Shown piece by piece: positions 1 through 7,728 of a stretch of DNA of 64,000 nucleotides (position 1 is its first letter; each line of letters opens with the position of its first letter). Source of the DNA: Gordonia crocea. Its GTDB lineage: Bacteria > Actinomycetota > Actinomycetes > Mycobacteriales > Mycobacteriaceae. Under the pieces are notes generated by a model that saw nothing but the letters and a program-made list of their open reading frames with translations, ran no database searches and was not told where the DNA came from. The stretch spans positions 62,001-126,000 of the forward strand of contig NZ_BJOU01000017.1 of NCBI RefSeq assembly GCF_009932435.1, given 5' to 3'. A program made the position numbers and the translations under genes.

Positions 1-388
1 TGAGCAAGAAGTGACCGCGCAGGTGCACGCGCTGCACCAGGTCCCATTCCTCGTCAGTCATGTTGAACAGCATGGTGTCTCGGACGACACCGGCGTTGTT
101 CACGACGATGTGCAGGCCGCCGAGATCCTCGGTGGCGGTGCGCATGATCTCGGTTGCCGTCGCCGACTCCGAGATGTCGCCCGCCACCGAGACGCCGCGG
201 GAACCCGCGGCCGCGATCTCGTCGAGCACATCGCTGTCAGACAGGGCGGAGGCGAGGTCGTTGACGATGACCGTCGCACCGGCCCGGGCCAATCCGATGG
301 CCTCGGCCCGGCCCAATCCGGCACCGGCACCGGTCACCACCGCGACGCGGCCGCGCAACGAATCACTCACACTTGTCCCCTTCGCCAT
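1..388 (-). CDS. hsd4A: SDR-family steroid dehydrogenase, Hsd4A-like (3' end outside window)
   Basis: The gene starts with ATG at 388 (MAKGTSVSDS) and runs off the left edge. About 129 residues are visible. They show the SDR cofactor motif TGAGAGLGRAEA near residue 20, the adenine-pocket segment VIVNDLAS, and the NNAG motif in VVNNAGVVRDTMLF. The window ends at the GHFLL segment, before the catalytic Tyr-x3-Lys. The sequence and its place next to fdxD and fadE26 match M. tuberculosis Rv3502c (Hsd4A). That family has 17-beta-hydroxysteroid dehydrogenase and side-chain 3-hydroxyacyl-CoA dehydrogenase roles in sterol breakdown. A KstR-like site lies 35 bases upstream. The assignment is good from context, but the substrate is inferred. 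Confidence 0.85.
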   Translation of the reverse strand, partial: MAKGTSVSDSLRGRVAVVTGAGAGLGRAEAIGLARAGATVIVNDLASALSDSDVLDEIAAAGSRGVSVAGDISESATATEIMRTATEDLGGLHIVVNNAGVVRDTMLFNMTDEEWDLVQRVHLRGHFLL

Positions 389-422
389 GTCTGATTGCGG
401 TCCAGCAGATCCGGACCAAAAC

Positions 423-436
423 TAGAACCTGTTTCA
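423..436. promoter_or_regulatory. KstR-type operator upstream of hsd4A
   Basis: TAGAACCTGTTTCA matches the TnnAAC-x2-GTTnnA dyad of KstR, the TetR-family sterol repressor of mycolic actinobacteria. It lies between fdxD and hsd4A, 35 bases before the hsd4A ATG. This suggests hsd4A has its own regulated promoter in addition to read-through from fdxD. Binding is inferred from the motif only. Confidence 0.7.
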
Positions 437-495
437 GGCACCATACAGGTTCGCCTCGGGGTGTGGGCTGACACCCCGGAAAAAGATCACCCCGT

Positions 496-687
496 TTATT
501 CGTGCAGGCTCAGCGCCGACTTGGGGCAGCTGGCCACGACCTGGCGCATCTCCTCGGCGCGGTCCTCGGGAACATCTTCTTGCAGGATGACCAGGTAATC
601 GTCATCGTCGAGCTCGAAGACATCCGGTGCCATCCCCACGCAGATCGCGTTGGATTCACACAGGTCGAAGTCGCAGGTGACTTTCAT
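496..687 (-). CDS. fdxD: Ferredoxin, small 3Fe-4S type
   Basis: This 63-residue acidic protein has Cys10, Cys16 and Cys54-Pro, the Cys-x5-Cys...Cys-Pro spacing of single-cluster 3Fe-4S ferredoxins that feed electrons to bacterial P450s. Cys5 is extra. Its position between hsd4A and divergent fadE26 matches M. tuberculosis fdxD (Rv3503c). It probably passes electrons to a sterol-oxidising enzyme such as one of the P450s in this window; the partner is not shown by the sequence. ATG at 687 is the only good start. The KstR-like site at 744-757 lies between it and fadE26. Confidence 0.88.
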   Translation of the reverse strand: MKVTCDFDLCESNAICVGMAPDVFELDDDDYLVILQEDVPEDRAEEMRQVVASCPKSALSLHE

Positions 688-743
688 CGACCAACTCCTC
701 TCCTCGGGGGCCGCCTCGGTTGACGAACCCGCTTCGTACAGGT

Positions 744-757
744 TAGAACGTGTTACA
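744..757. promoter_or_regulatory. KstR-type operator between fdxD and fadE26
   Basis: TAGAACGTGTTACA fits the KstR dyad. It lies in the 110-base divergent gap, 57 bases before the fdxD ATG and 41 bases before the fadE26 ATG, so one site could control both directions. Binding is inferred. Confidence 0.78.
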
Positions 758-797
758 GAATCAAGCGAGCAAACCCCTCAAGGAAAGCTGGACCGCC

Positions 798-1985
798 ATG
801 CGCATCGCCTATTCCGAATCGCAGGAGGCGCTCCGCCGAGAACTGCGCGCCTACTTCGACAAATTGATGACCCCGGAGCGCCGCGCAGCGCTCAGCTCGT
901 CGTCGGGCGAACTGGGCGAGGGGGATGCCTACCGCGACGTCGTCCGCCAGATGGGGGCCGACGGGTGGCTCGCGCTCGGATGGCCGGAGGCCTACGGCGG
1001 CGCCAACCGGTCGATGATGGACCAGCTGATCTTCACCGACGAGGCCGCGATCGCCGGGGCTCCCGTCCCGTTTCTGACCATCAACTCGGTCGCCCCGACG
1101 ATCATGGCCTTCGGCACCGACGAGCAGAAGCAGTTCTTCCTGCCCAAGATCGCCTCGGGCGAGCTGCACTTCTCGATCGGCTACTCCGAACCCGGCGCCG
1201 GCACCGACCTCGCATCGCTGCGCACGACCGCCGTCGAGGACGGCGACGAGTTCGTCATCAACGGCCAGAAGATGTGGACCAGCCTCATCCCCTACGCCGA
1301 CTACGTGTGGCTGGCCTGCCGCACCGACCCGACGGCCTCGAAGCACAAGGGCATCTCGATGCTGATCGTGCCGACCACCGCCGAGGGCTTCTCCTATACG
1401 ACAGTGCACACGATGGCCGGGGTGGACACCTCGGCCACCTACTACCAAGACGTCCGCGTGCCGACCTCGTCGCTGGTCGGCGAGCGCGGCGGGGGCTGGC
1501 CGCTGGTGACCAACCAGCTCAACAACGAGCGGGTGGCGCTGTGCAGCGCCGCCCCCATCCAGAACGCGCTGCGCGAGACCACCCGCTGGGCCCAGGAGAC
1601 CAAGACGCCCACCGGCGACCGCGTCATCGACGCCCCGTGGGTGCGCGCCAACCTGGCCCGGGTGCACGCCGGGGTCGAGTTCCTCAAACTCATCAACTGG
1701 AAGATCGCCTCGCAGGCCGGTTCCGGCGAGGCGCCCAGCCCCGCCGACGCGTCCGCCACCAAGGTCTACGGCACCGAGTTCGCCACCGACGCCTACCGCC
1801 TGCTCATGCAGGTCGTCGGCCCGGCGGCCACCCTGCGCCAGGGCTCGACCGGGGCACACCTGTTGGGCCGCCTGGAACGGTTCCAGCGCTCGTCGCTGAT
1901 CCTCACCTTCGGCGGCGGCACCAACGAGATCCAGCGCGACATCATCGCCATGCTCGCCCTCGGCCAGCCGCACCAGCGGCGATAG
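798..1985 (+). CDS. fadE26: Acyl-CoA dehydrogenase FadE26 (ChsE4-type subunit)
   Basis: The 395-residue protein has a full acyl-CoA dehydrogenase fold: an N-terminal helical domain, the GYSEPGAGTDLASL and INGQKMWTS segments of the FAD/substrate region, and the C-terminal GGGTNEIQRDIIA motif. ATG 798 is preferred over an in-frame ATG at 750 because AAGGAAAG lies about 11 bases upstream. fadE27 follows after 9 bases. In M. tuberculosis FadE26-FadE27 (ChsE4-ChsE5) form an alpha2beta2 flavoenzyme that desaturates the C26-CoA sterol side chain in the first beta-oxidation cycle. Pairing and neighbours support the same role here. A KstR-like site lies upstream. Confidence 0.92.
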   Translation: MRIAYSESQEALRRELRAYFDKLMTPERRAALSSSSGELGEGDAYRDVVRQMGADGWLALGWPEAYGGANRSMMDQLIFTDEAAIAGAPVPFLTINSVAPTIMAFGTDEQKQFFLPKIASGELHFSIGYSEPGAGTDLASLRTTAVEDGDEFVINGQKMWTSLIPYADYVWLACRTDPTASKHKGISMLIVPTTAEGFSYTTVHTMAGVDTSATYYQDVRVPTSSLVGERGGGWPLVTNQLNNERVALCSAAPIQNALRETTRWAQETKTPTGDRVIDAPWVRANLARVHAGVEFLKLINWKIASQAGSGEAPSPADASATKVYGTEFATDAYRLLMQVVGPAATLRQGSTGAHLLGRLERFQRSSLILTFGGGTNEIQRDIIAMLALGQPHQRR

Positions 1986-1994
1986 GAGACCATC

Positions 1995-3128
1995 GTGGAC
2001 TTCACCACCGACGAGACGACCGGCGAACTCCTCGCCCTCGTCCGCGACATCACCGCCAAGCTCTCCACCACGGAACGCGTCGCCGAACTCGAGGCGCAGG
2101 GCGCCCCGCTCGACGCCGCGCTCTGGCGGGAGTTGGGCAATGCCGGGCTGATCGGCCTCGAACTGCCCGAGGGCCTCGCCGACGTGGGCGGCGGCCGCAC
2201 CACCGTCGACACGGTGACCGTCGCGACCCAACTCGGCCGCGCCCTGGGCGTCGTGCCCTACGCCAGCACCGCCATCGCCGTGCTGCCCACGTTGGCACAG
2301 TGGTCGGCGCCGGCCCGCGACGGCTGGGTGGCCCGCGTGGCCGCCGGCGAGGCGGTCATCGCCGTCGCCGTCGACGAGGACGCCGTATACGACCCCTACT
2401 CCCCCGCGCTGCGACTCGGCGCCGGCGAGCCGGCCACATCGACACCGGCCGACGGGGTGCTGAATGGGACGAAGGTGAACGTGGCCTTCGCCACCGCCGC
2501 CGACGCCCTGCTGGTGACCGCCGACGGGTCCGGCGGCCCGGTCGCGGCCCTGGTCGCCGCCGATGCGCCCGGGCTGAGCGTCATCCCGACCCCGTCGACC
2601 GGCCTGCTCCCCACCGCGCAGGTGGACTTCACCGACGTCGCCGTACCCGCCGAGAACATCGTCGCGGCCGGGACCGGCGCGGTCGCGGCCCTGGTCGACC
2701 GGCTCACCCTGGCGGCCTGCGCCGAACAGTGCGGGATCCTCGACGAGGCGTTGCGCCTCACCGCCGCCTACGCCGCCGACCGCGAGCAGTTCGACCGCAA
2801 GATCGGGTCCTTCCAAGCGGTGGCCCAGCGCCTCGCCGACGGCTACATCGACGTCCAGGGACTGGTGCTGACCACCACCCAGGCGGCGTGGCAGCTGGCC
2901 GAGGGCCTCGACGCCGCCTCCGCCATCGACACCGCCAAGTTCTGGGCCGGACAGGCCGGGCACCGCGTCGCCCACACCGCGGTCCACGTGCACGGCGGCG
3001 TCGGCCTGGACACCTCGCACCCGACGCACCGGTACTTCTTGCGCGCCAAGCACAACGAGTTCGCCCTCGCGGCGGAACCGGCCGTGCTGGCCCGCCTCGG
3101 CGACCGCCTCGCCGGCGAACCCGCCTGA
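1995..3128 (+). CDS. fadE27: Acyl-CoA dehydrogenase FadE27 (ChsE5-type subunit)
   Basis: The 377-residue acyl-CoA dehydrogenase-like protein starts with GTG at 1995 behind AGGAGACC, 9 bases after the fadE26 stop. The C-terminal half holds the helical bundle (REQFDRKIGSFQAVAQRLAD) and the segment HVHGGVGLDTSHPTHRY. The middle beta domain is degenerate compared with FadE26, as expected for the partner subunit of a heteromeric sterol dehydrogenase. Tight spacing implies co-translation with fadE26, and the order fadE26-fadE27-fadD17 equals Rv3504-Rv3506. Function as half of one active site with FadE26 is family knowledge applied here. Confidence 0.9.
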   Translation: MDFTTDETTGELLALVRDITAKLSTTERVAELEAQGAPLDAALWRELGNAGLIGLELPEGLADVGGGRTTVDTVTVATQLGRALGVVPYASTAIAVLPTLAQWSAPARDGWVARVAAGEAVIAVAVDEDAVYDPYSPALRLGAGEPATSTPADGVLNGTKVNVAFATAADALLVTADGSGGPVAALVAADAPGLSVIPTPSTGLLPTAQVDFTDVAVPAENIVAAGTGAVAALVDRLTLAACAEQCGILDEALRLTAAYAADREQFDRKIGSFQAVAQRLADGYIDVQGLVLTTTQAAWQLAEGLDAASAIDTAKFWAGQAGHRVAHTAVHVHGGVGLDTSHPTHRYFLRAKHNEFALAAEPAVLARLGDRLAGEPA

Positions 3129-3148
3129 GCACCACCGCGATTCGTCCG

Positions 3149-4696
3149 ATGTCCACGGTCACCGATGCGCGCTCGCTGTCCGAGCTGTTGGCACCGCTGA
3201 CCGCGGTGACCGACCGGGGGTTGCGCTGTGGCGACGCGCAGGTGAGCTGGCGCGACCACCTGCGCCGGGCGGCGCGGCTGGCCGCGGCGATCGACGAGCA
3301 GCTCGACCCGGCCCGCCCGCCGCACGTCGGGGTGGCCGCCGCCAACTCGATCTCCTACTGCGAGGCGCTCGCGGCCGCGGCCCTCGGCGGATTCGTCGTC
3401 GTCGGGTTGAACACGACGCGCCGCGGCGAGGCCCTGCGCCGCGACGCGGAGAAGGCCGACTGCCAGTTCGTCCTCGTCGACGGCAGCACCGCGGGGTTGA
3501 TCGCCGACGCCGGGCTCGCCGTGGCGACCTACGACCTCGACGGCCGCGAATGGGCCGAGCGCCTCGCGCGCCATCGGCTGCCCGCCGAAGCCGTCGTCGT
3601 GCCGCGCAGCCCCGACCAACAGCTCATGCTGATCTTCACCTCGGGTACCACCGGCGAACCGAAAGCGGTGCGGTGCAGCCACCGCAAGTTCGCGGCCCCG
3701 GCGGTGATGTTGGCGCAACGTTTCGGGTTGGGCCCCACCGACGTCGTCTATCTGTCGATGCCGCTGTTCCACTCCAACGCGACGATCGCCGGCTGGGCGG
3801 TCGCCCTGGCGGCCGGCGCCTCGATCGCGCTGCGCCCGTCGTTCTCCGCGCGCGGGTTCATCGACGACCTGCACCGCTACCGGGTGACCTACGCGAACTA
3901 TGTCGGCACCCCGCTGCACTACGTACTGGCGGTCCCGCCGGATCCGCGCGACGCCCAGGTGGCGCTGCGGATCATGTACGGCAACGAGGCGACTGCGGCC
4001 GACCGCGCCGCATTCGCCGAGCGGTTCGGCGCCACCGTGGTCGACGGGTTCGGCTCCACCGAGGGGGGAGTCTCCATCTCCCGGACGCCGGACACCCCTG
4101 CCGACGCACTGGGTCCGTTGATTGCGCCGGTCGCCGTCGTCGACCCGAAGTCGTTGGCGCCCATGCCAGTCGGCGAGGTCGGCGAGATCGTGAACACGTC
4201 CGGCCCCGGCTTGTTCGACGGCTACTACCACGACGACGAGGCCACGGTGCAGCGGATCCGCGGTGGGATGTACCGCACCGGCGATCTCGGTTGGGTGGGC
4301 GAGGACGGCTATGTGCGATTCGCCGGCCGCCTGGGCGACTGGGCCCGCGTCGACGGGGAGAACATCGGCACGGCGCCGATCGAGGCCATCTTGCTGCGCC
4401 ACCCGGCGATCCGCCGGGCGGCGGTCTACGGGGTGCCGGTGGAGATCGGCGACGAACTGTGGGCGGCCCTCGTGGCCCCCGGCCTGACGGCGCAGGAGTT
4501 CTCCGATTTCCTTGCCGCACAACCAGACCTGGGCCCCAAGCAGTGGCCGTCACAGGTCCGGATCGTCGACGCGTTGCCGCAGACGGCCACGTTCAAGACG
4601 GTGCGCGCGGCGCTGCGCGACGCCGGTTTCGGGCCCGACTGGTCCCGGTGCGCCGATGACGGCCGCTACCGCCCCTCTCCGCCGACTGGGCCCTAA
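3149..4696 (+). CDS. fadD17: Acyl-CoA synthetase FadD17-like
   Basis: This 515-residue AMP-forming CoA ligase has the ATP-binding loop FTSGTTGEPKA near residue 160, a DGFGSTEGG A5-type motif, YRTGDLGWV and a C-terminal domain. The usual lysine near the end lies in TATFKT. It starts at ATG 3149, 20 bases after fadE27, with only a weak ribosome site. The order matches M. tuberculosis Rv3506 (FadD17), which adds CoA to sterol side-chain carboxylates. The last residues (PSPPTGP) are encoded by the first unit of a 21-bp tandem repeat that supplies the TAA stop, so the C-terminus may have been altered by the repeat. Confidence 0.88.
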   Translation: MSTVTDARSLSELLAPLTAVTDRGLRCGDAQVSWRDHLRRAARLAAAIDEQLDPARPPHVGVAAANSISYCEALAAAALGGFVVVGLNTTRRGEALRRDAEKADCQFVLVDGSTAGLIADAGLAVATYDLDGREWAERLARHRLPAEAVVVPRSPDQQLMLIFTSGTTGEPKAVRCSHRKFAAPAVMLAQRFGLGPTDVVYLSMPLFHSNATIAGWAVALAAGASIALRPSFSARGFIDDLHRYRVTYANYVGTPLHYVLAVPPDPRDAQVALRIMYGNEATAADRAAFAERFGATVVDGFGSTEGGVSISRTPDTPADALGPLIAPVAVVDPKSLAPMPVGEVGEIVNTSGPGLFDGYYHDDEATVQRIRGGMYRTGDLGWVGEDGYVRFAGRLGDWARVDGENIGTAPIEAILLRHPAIRRAAVYGVPVEIGDELWAALVAPGLTAQEFSDFLAAQPDLGPKQWPSQVRIVDALPQTATFKTVRAALRDAGFGPDWSRCADDGRYRPSPPTGP

Positions 4697-4784
4697 TCCC
4701 CGCCGACTGGGCCCTAATCCCCGCCGACTGGGCCCTACTTCCCGTCGACTGGGCCCTACTTCCCGTCGACTGGGCCCTCGCCGG
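4680..4784. repeat. Tandem 21-bp repeat (five units) between converging genes
   Basis: Five units start at about 4680, 4701, 4722, 4743 and 4764. Each is built on CGCCGACTGGGCCCT or CGTCGACTGGGCCCT, followed by AATCCC or ACTTCC. Period 21 keeps the reading frame. The array encodes the last codons of fadD17 on the plus strand and of the enoyl-CoA hydratase on the minus strand, and carries both stop codons. Related units occur at 55921-55980 in the opposite orientation. Confidence 0.9.
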
Positions 4785-5555
4785 TGCGCCACCGGGCAAT
4801 CCGCGCCTCATGCTCGGGGTCGAGATGGGCCAGCGGTTGCATCGCCGCGGCCATACCGAGCACCGACTCCAGCGAACCCGCCTGCGACTCCTGCAGCAAC
4901 CGCTTGGCCATCCGCAGCGCCTCCCCGGGGTTCTTCGCGATCCGCTCGGCGAGCCGGTCGGCCTCGGCGAGCAGCGTCTCATGCCCCACGACCTTGCTGA
5001 CCAACCCCCAGGACAGTGCGGTTGCGGCATCGATCCGGTCGCCGGTGAACGTCATCTCCGCGGCGCGTTCCCAACCGATCGCCCGCGGCAGGAACCAGGT
5101 GCCGCCATCCCCCGGGATCAGGCCCAACGAGACGAAACTCTCCGCGAAAGTCGCCCTCTCCGAAGCGATTCGGATATATCGCACATCATCGCCAGATCGA
5201 GCCCGGCGCCGATCGCGGCTCCGTTCACCGCCGCGATGATCGGCACCTCGAGGCGTCGCAGGGCCCGTGGGATGCGCTGGATTCCGGCGACGTAGGCGCG
5301 CCGCTTGGCCCGCTCGTCGACGCCGAACATGCCCTGCCGGTCGGCCATCTCCTTGACGTTGCCGCCGGCGGAGAAGATCTTGCCCTCACCGGTGAGGATC
5401 ACCGCCCGCACGCGCGTGTCCGCGTTGGCCTCGTCGACCGCGCGCTCGAGTGCCTCGATGACGTCGAGCCCGGTGATCGCATTCCCCACGTCCGGACGGT
5501 TGATCGTCCAGATCTGGATGTGATCGGCCGTCGCAATCTTCAGCGGGGTGGTCAT
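4756..5555 (-). pseudogene. Enoyl-CoA hydratase (crotonase family), frameshifted
   Basis: Read from ATG 5555 (MTTPLKIATADH), the frame encodes a crotonase N-terminus with FSAGGNVKEM (oxyanion-hole region) and AAVNGAAIGAGLDLAMMCDI near residue 125. It then goes out of phase. The rest of the fold (RIASERATFAESFVSLGL, GDGGTWFLPR, the C-terminal helices) is in another frame ending at TAG 4756-4758. The break lies at GATATATC (5173-5180), where GATATC would restore CDIRIAS, so a 2-bp AT duplication is the simplest cause. Unless this is a sequencing error, the enzyme lacks its catalytic C-terminal half. It follows the SDR at 5561 by only 5 bases and is probably co-transcribed. The ortholog is uncertain. 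Confidence 0.85.
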
Positions 5556-5560
5556 GGCGC

Positions 5561-6466
5561 CTACTCGGCCGCCAGATCCACCGGCCGGGGCAGCGTGTAG
5601 GTCACCCCGGTCATCACCTCGGACTGCTCCCAGAGGCGACGCCACAAACCCTGGTCCTGCGACAGCTTCGACGACGGCGCCGAGCGCACCGGTCCGCGCG
5701 ACTGGCCGATCCCGCCCGTCGGACCCCAGTACTTGTGCGGATCGGCGTCGGGTTCGGTCGCCCCGAAGAGGATCGACTCGACGGCCCGGCTCGGCTTGTG
5801 GCCCCACACCGACGCGAAGGTCTTGCCGACGAGGTCGACCGGCGTCTCGGTCTTGGTGAACAGATCGGTGCCCGACACCCCGGGATGCACGGCATAGGAG
5901 CGCAGCGGCGAGCCGACCTCGTCGAGGCGGCGCTGCAACTCCCGCGCGAACATGAGGTTGGCCAGCTTCGCCTGCGCGTAGGCCAGGTTGCGCTGGTACC
6001 GGCGGTGCTCGTAATTGAGGTCGTCGATCCACAGCTTCGGGGTCTGCCGGTGCGCGATGCTCGCGACGGTGACCACCCGGTCGCCGATCTTGTCCAGCAG
6101 GAGCCCGGTCAACGCGAAGTGGCCGAGGTGGTTGACGCCGAACTGCATCTCAAAACCGTCGGCGGTCCGCTTCAGCGGCAGGTTCATCAGCCCCGCGTTG
6201 TTGATCAACACGTCGAGTTCGCCCACCCGCGCGGCGAAGTCCCGCACCGACGCGAGATTGGCCAGGTCGAGCGGCTTGACCCGCACGTCACCGGAAATGC
6301 CTTCGGCGATCAACTCGGCCTTCGCGGTGTCGCGACAGGCCATCACGACGGTGGCGCCGCGCTCGGCGAGGACACGGGTGGCCATCTCCCCCAAACCACC
6401 GTTCGCCCCGGTAATCACGACGGTCCGTCCCGTCTGATCCCCGATCTGTTCAATCGACCAAGCCAT
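5561..6466 (-). CDS. Short-chain dehydrogenase/reductase (retinol-dehydrogenase-like)
   Basis: This 301-residue SDR has TGANGGLGEMATR near residue 19, NNAGLMN near 92, a serine in VASIAH and YAQAKLANL (catalytic Tyr-x3-Lys). The long C-terminus and the VVMACRDTAKAE signature resemble the WW-oxidoreductase/retinol dehydrogenase branch. ATG 6466 is preferred to ATG 6472 because AAAGGGG lies 6 bases before it. It is followed 5 bases later by the frameshifted hydratase. No operator was found before it. It is probably an NADP-dependent oxidoreductase on a lipid or sterol intermediate, but the substrate cannot be read from the sequence. Confidence 0.8.
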   Translation of the reverse strand: MAWSIEQIGDQTGRTVVITGANGGLGEMATRVLAERGATVVMACRDTAKAELIAEGISGDVRVKPLDLANLASVRDFAARVGELDVLINNAGLMNLPLKRTADGFEMQFGVNHLGHFALTGLLLDKIGDRVVTVASIAHRQTPKLWIDDLNYEHRRYQRNLAYAQAKLANLMFARELQRRLDEVGSPLRSYAVHPGVSGTDLFTKTETPVDLVGKTFASVWGHKPSRAVESILFGATEPDADPHKYWGPTGGIGQSRGPVRSAPSSKLSQDQGLWRRLWEQSEVMTGVTYTLPRPVDLAAE

Positions 6467-6569
6467 GGTCATCCCCTTTCGTAGTGCGCCGGCGGAGGTT
6501 TCCGCGGCGACCCATAGGGGTTCATTCGACCACAAAGACGAGGCCGACGGGGCTATTGCTGACCGGGCG

Positions 6570-7697
6570 TTACAGCGTGGCGTTCATCCGCGCGACAGCG
6601 GCTTCGTACCCCTCCACCAGGTCGGCGACCAGCTCGGCGACCGGCGTGATGGCGTTCATCCGCCCGACGATCTGACCGGCCGGCATCGCGATGACCTCGG
6701 GGTCGTCGGACGACGAGATGCGCGCGTGCGCCTCACCGACGAGCAGGTTCTGCAACGGCATCGGCAGCGGCTCCGGCGCATTGGGGGCATCCCAGGCGTC
6801 GGTCCACTTGGTCTTGAGCAGCCGGGCGGGCTTGCCGGAGTAGATGCGCCGGCGCACGGTGTCCCGCGAGGTCGCCTTGAGCAGCGCCTCCTGCACCGTC
6901 GACGGACCGTCTCCCGACGCGCCGAGCTTGTATTCCGCCGCGGTCAACCAGTAGGTGCCCATCCAGACACCTTGGGCGCCAAGGGCGATCGCGGCCGCGA
7001 TCTGGCGACCGTCGCCGACGCCGCCGGCGGCGAGTACCGGCGCGGTGTCGCCCATCGCATCGACGATCTCGGGCCACAGCACCATGGAGGTCACCTCGCC
7101 GGTGTGCCCACCGCCCTCGTATCCCTGCGCAATGACGATGTCGACGCCGGCCTGCACGTGGTGCTGGGCATGTTCTTTGGCCCCGGCCAGGGCCGCGACG
7201 GCCACACCGTTGCGGTGGGCAAGGTCGATCACGTCGTCGGGCGGGGAGCCCAGCGCGTTGGCGATCAGTTTGATCTGTCCGTACTTGCGGGCGTGCTCCA
7301 TGGCCACGTCGACGTGGCTGCGGGCGACCGAATGCAGCCAACCGAGCACCCCGGTGTTGACGCGGCTGCCGTCGGGCAGCGGCGGGACGCCGAGGTCGTC
7401 GAGGACACGCTCGACGAAGGCCCGGTGCTCCGGCGGGATCATCGCGTCGAGGTCGACCTTGGATCCCTCGGTCGGGATCTTGGCGGGCATCACGACGTCG
7501 ACGCCGAAGGGCTTGCCCTCGGTGAGCTCGTGCATGCGCTCGAGCACGGCGTCGAGTTCCTCGGCCTCGTTGAAGCGCACACAGCCGAGGACGCCGAGAC
7601 CGCCGGCGCGACTGATGGCGGCGGCGACATCCTCACTCGGGGTGAACCCGAAGATCGGGTACTCGATGCCGAACCGCTCGCTGAGCTGGGTTTTCAT
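6570..7697 (-). CDS. Nitronate monooxygenase / 2-nitropropane dioxygenase-like flavoprotein
   Basis: The 375-residue FMN-dependent TIM-barrel protein starts with MKTQLSERFGIEYPIFGF and carries SRAGGLGVLGCVRFNEAEEL, AQGYEGGGHTGEV (flavin phosphate loop) and LAAGGVGDGRQIAAAIALGAQGVWMGT. This is the family that includes IpdC and bacterial nitronate monooxygenases. It lies 31 bases after fadD19 on the same strand, so co-transcription from the KstR-controlled fadD19 promoter is likely. A role in sterol side-chain metabolism is inferred only from location. It is distinct from ipdC at 32765. Confidence 0.82.
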   Translation of the reverse strand: MKTQLSERFGIEYPIFGFTPSEDVAAAISRAGGLGVLGCVRFNEAEELDAVLERMHELTEGKPFGVDVVMPAKIPTEGSKVDLDAMIPPEHRAFVERVLDDLGVPPLPDGSRVNTGVLGWLHSVARSHVDVAMEHARKYGQIKLIANALGSPPDDVIDLAHRNGVAVAALAGAKEHAQHHVQAGVDIVIAQGYEGGGHTGEVTSMVLWPEIVDAMGDTAPVLAAGGVGDGRQIAAAIALGAQGVWMGTYWLTAAEYKLGASGDGPSTVQEALLKATSRDTVRRRIYSGKPARLLKTKWTDAWDAPNAPEPLPMPLQNLLVGEAHARISSSDDPEVIAMPAGQIVGRMNAITPVAELVADLVEGYEAAVARMNATL

Positions 7698-7728
7698 ACT
7701 GTTTCCTGACGTCGTGGAAGATCGGGGG

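Noticed and set aside
753..3053. Long minus-strand open frame opposite fadE26-fadE27
   Set aside because: Gly/Val/Arg-rich composition and lack of domains fit an antisense shadow; similar frames lie opposite fadA5 and the second P450.
650..4696. A very long plus-strand open frame covering fadE26, fadE27 and fadD17
   Set aside because: Only 3149-4696 is coding in this frame. The first part is an Arg/Pro-rich shadow of fadE26 and fadE27 in high-GC DNA.
4680..4784. CRISPR-like array
   Set aside because: Units are adjacent with no unique spacers and no Cas genes nearby; it is a tandem repeat.
4756..5184. Separate short crotonase gene starting at GTG 5184
   Set aside because: The upstream frame holds the missing N-terminus and breaks exactly where the second frame begins, so one frameshifted gene is the better explanation.
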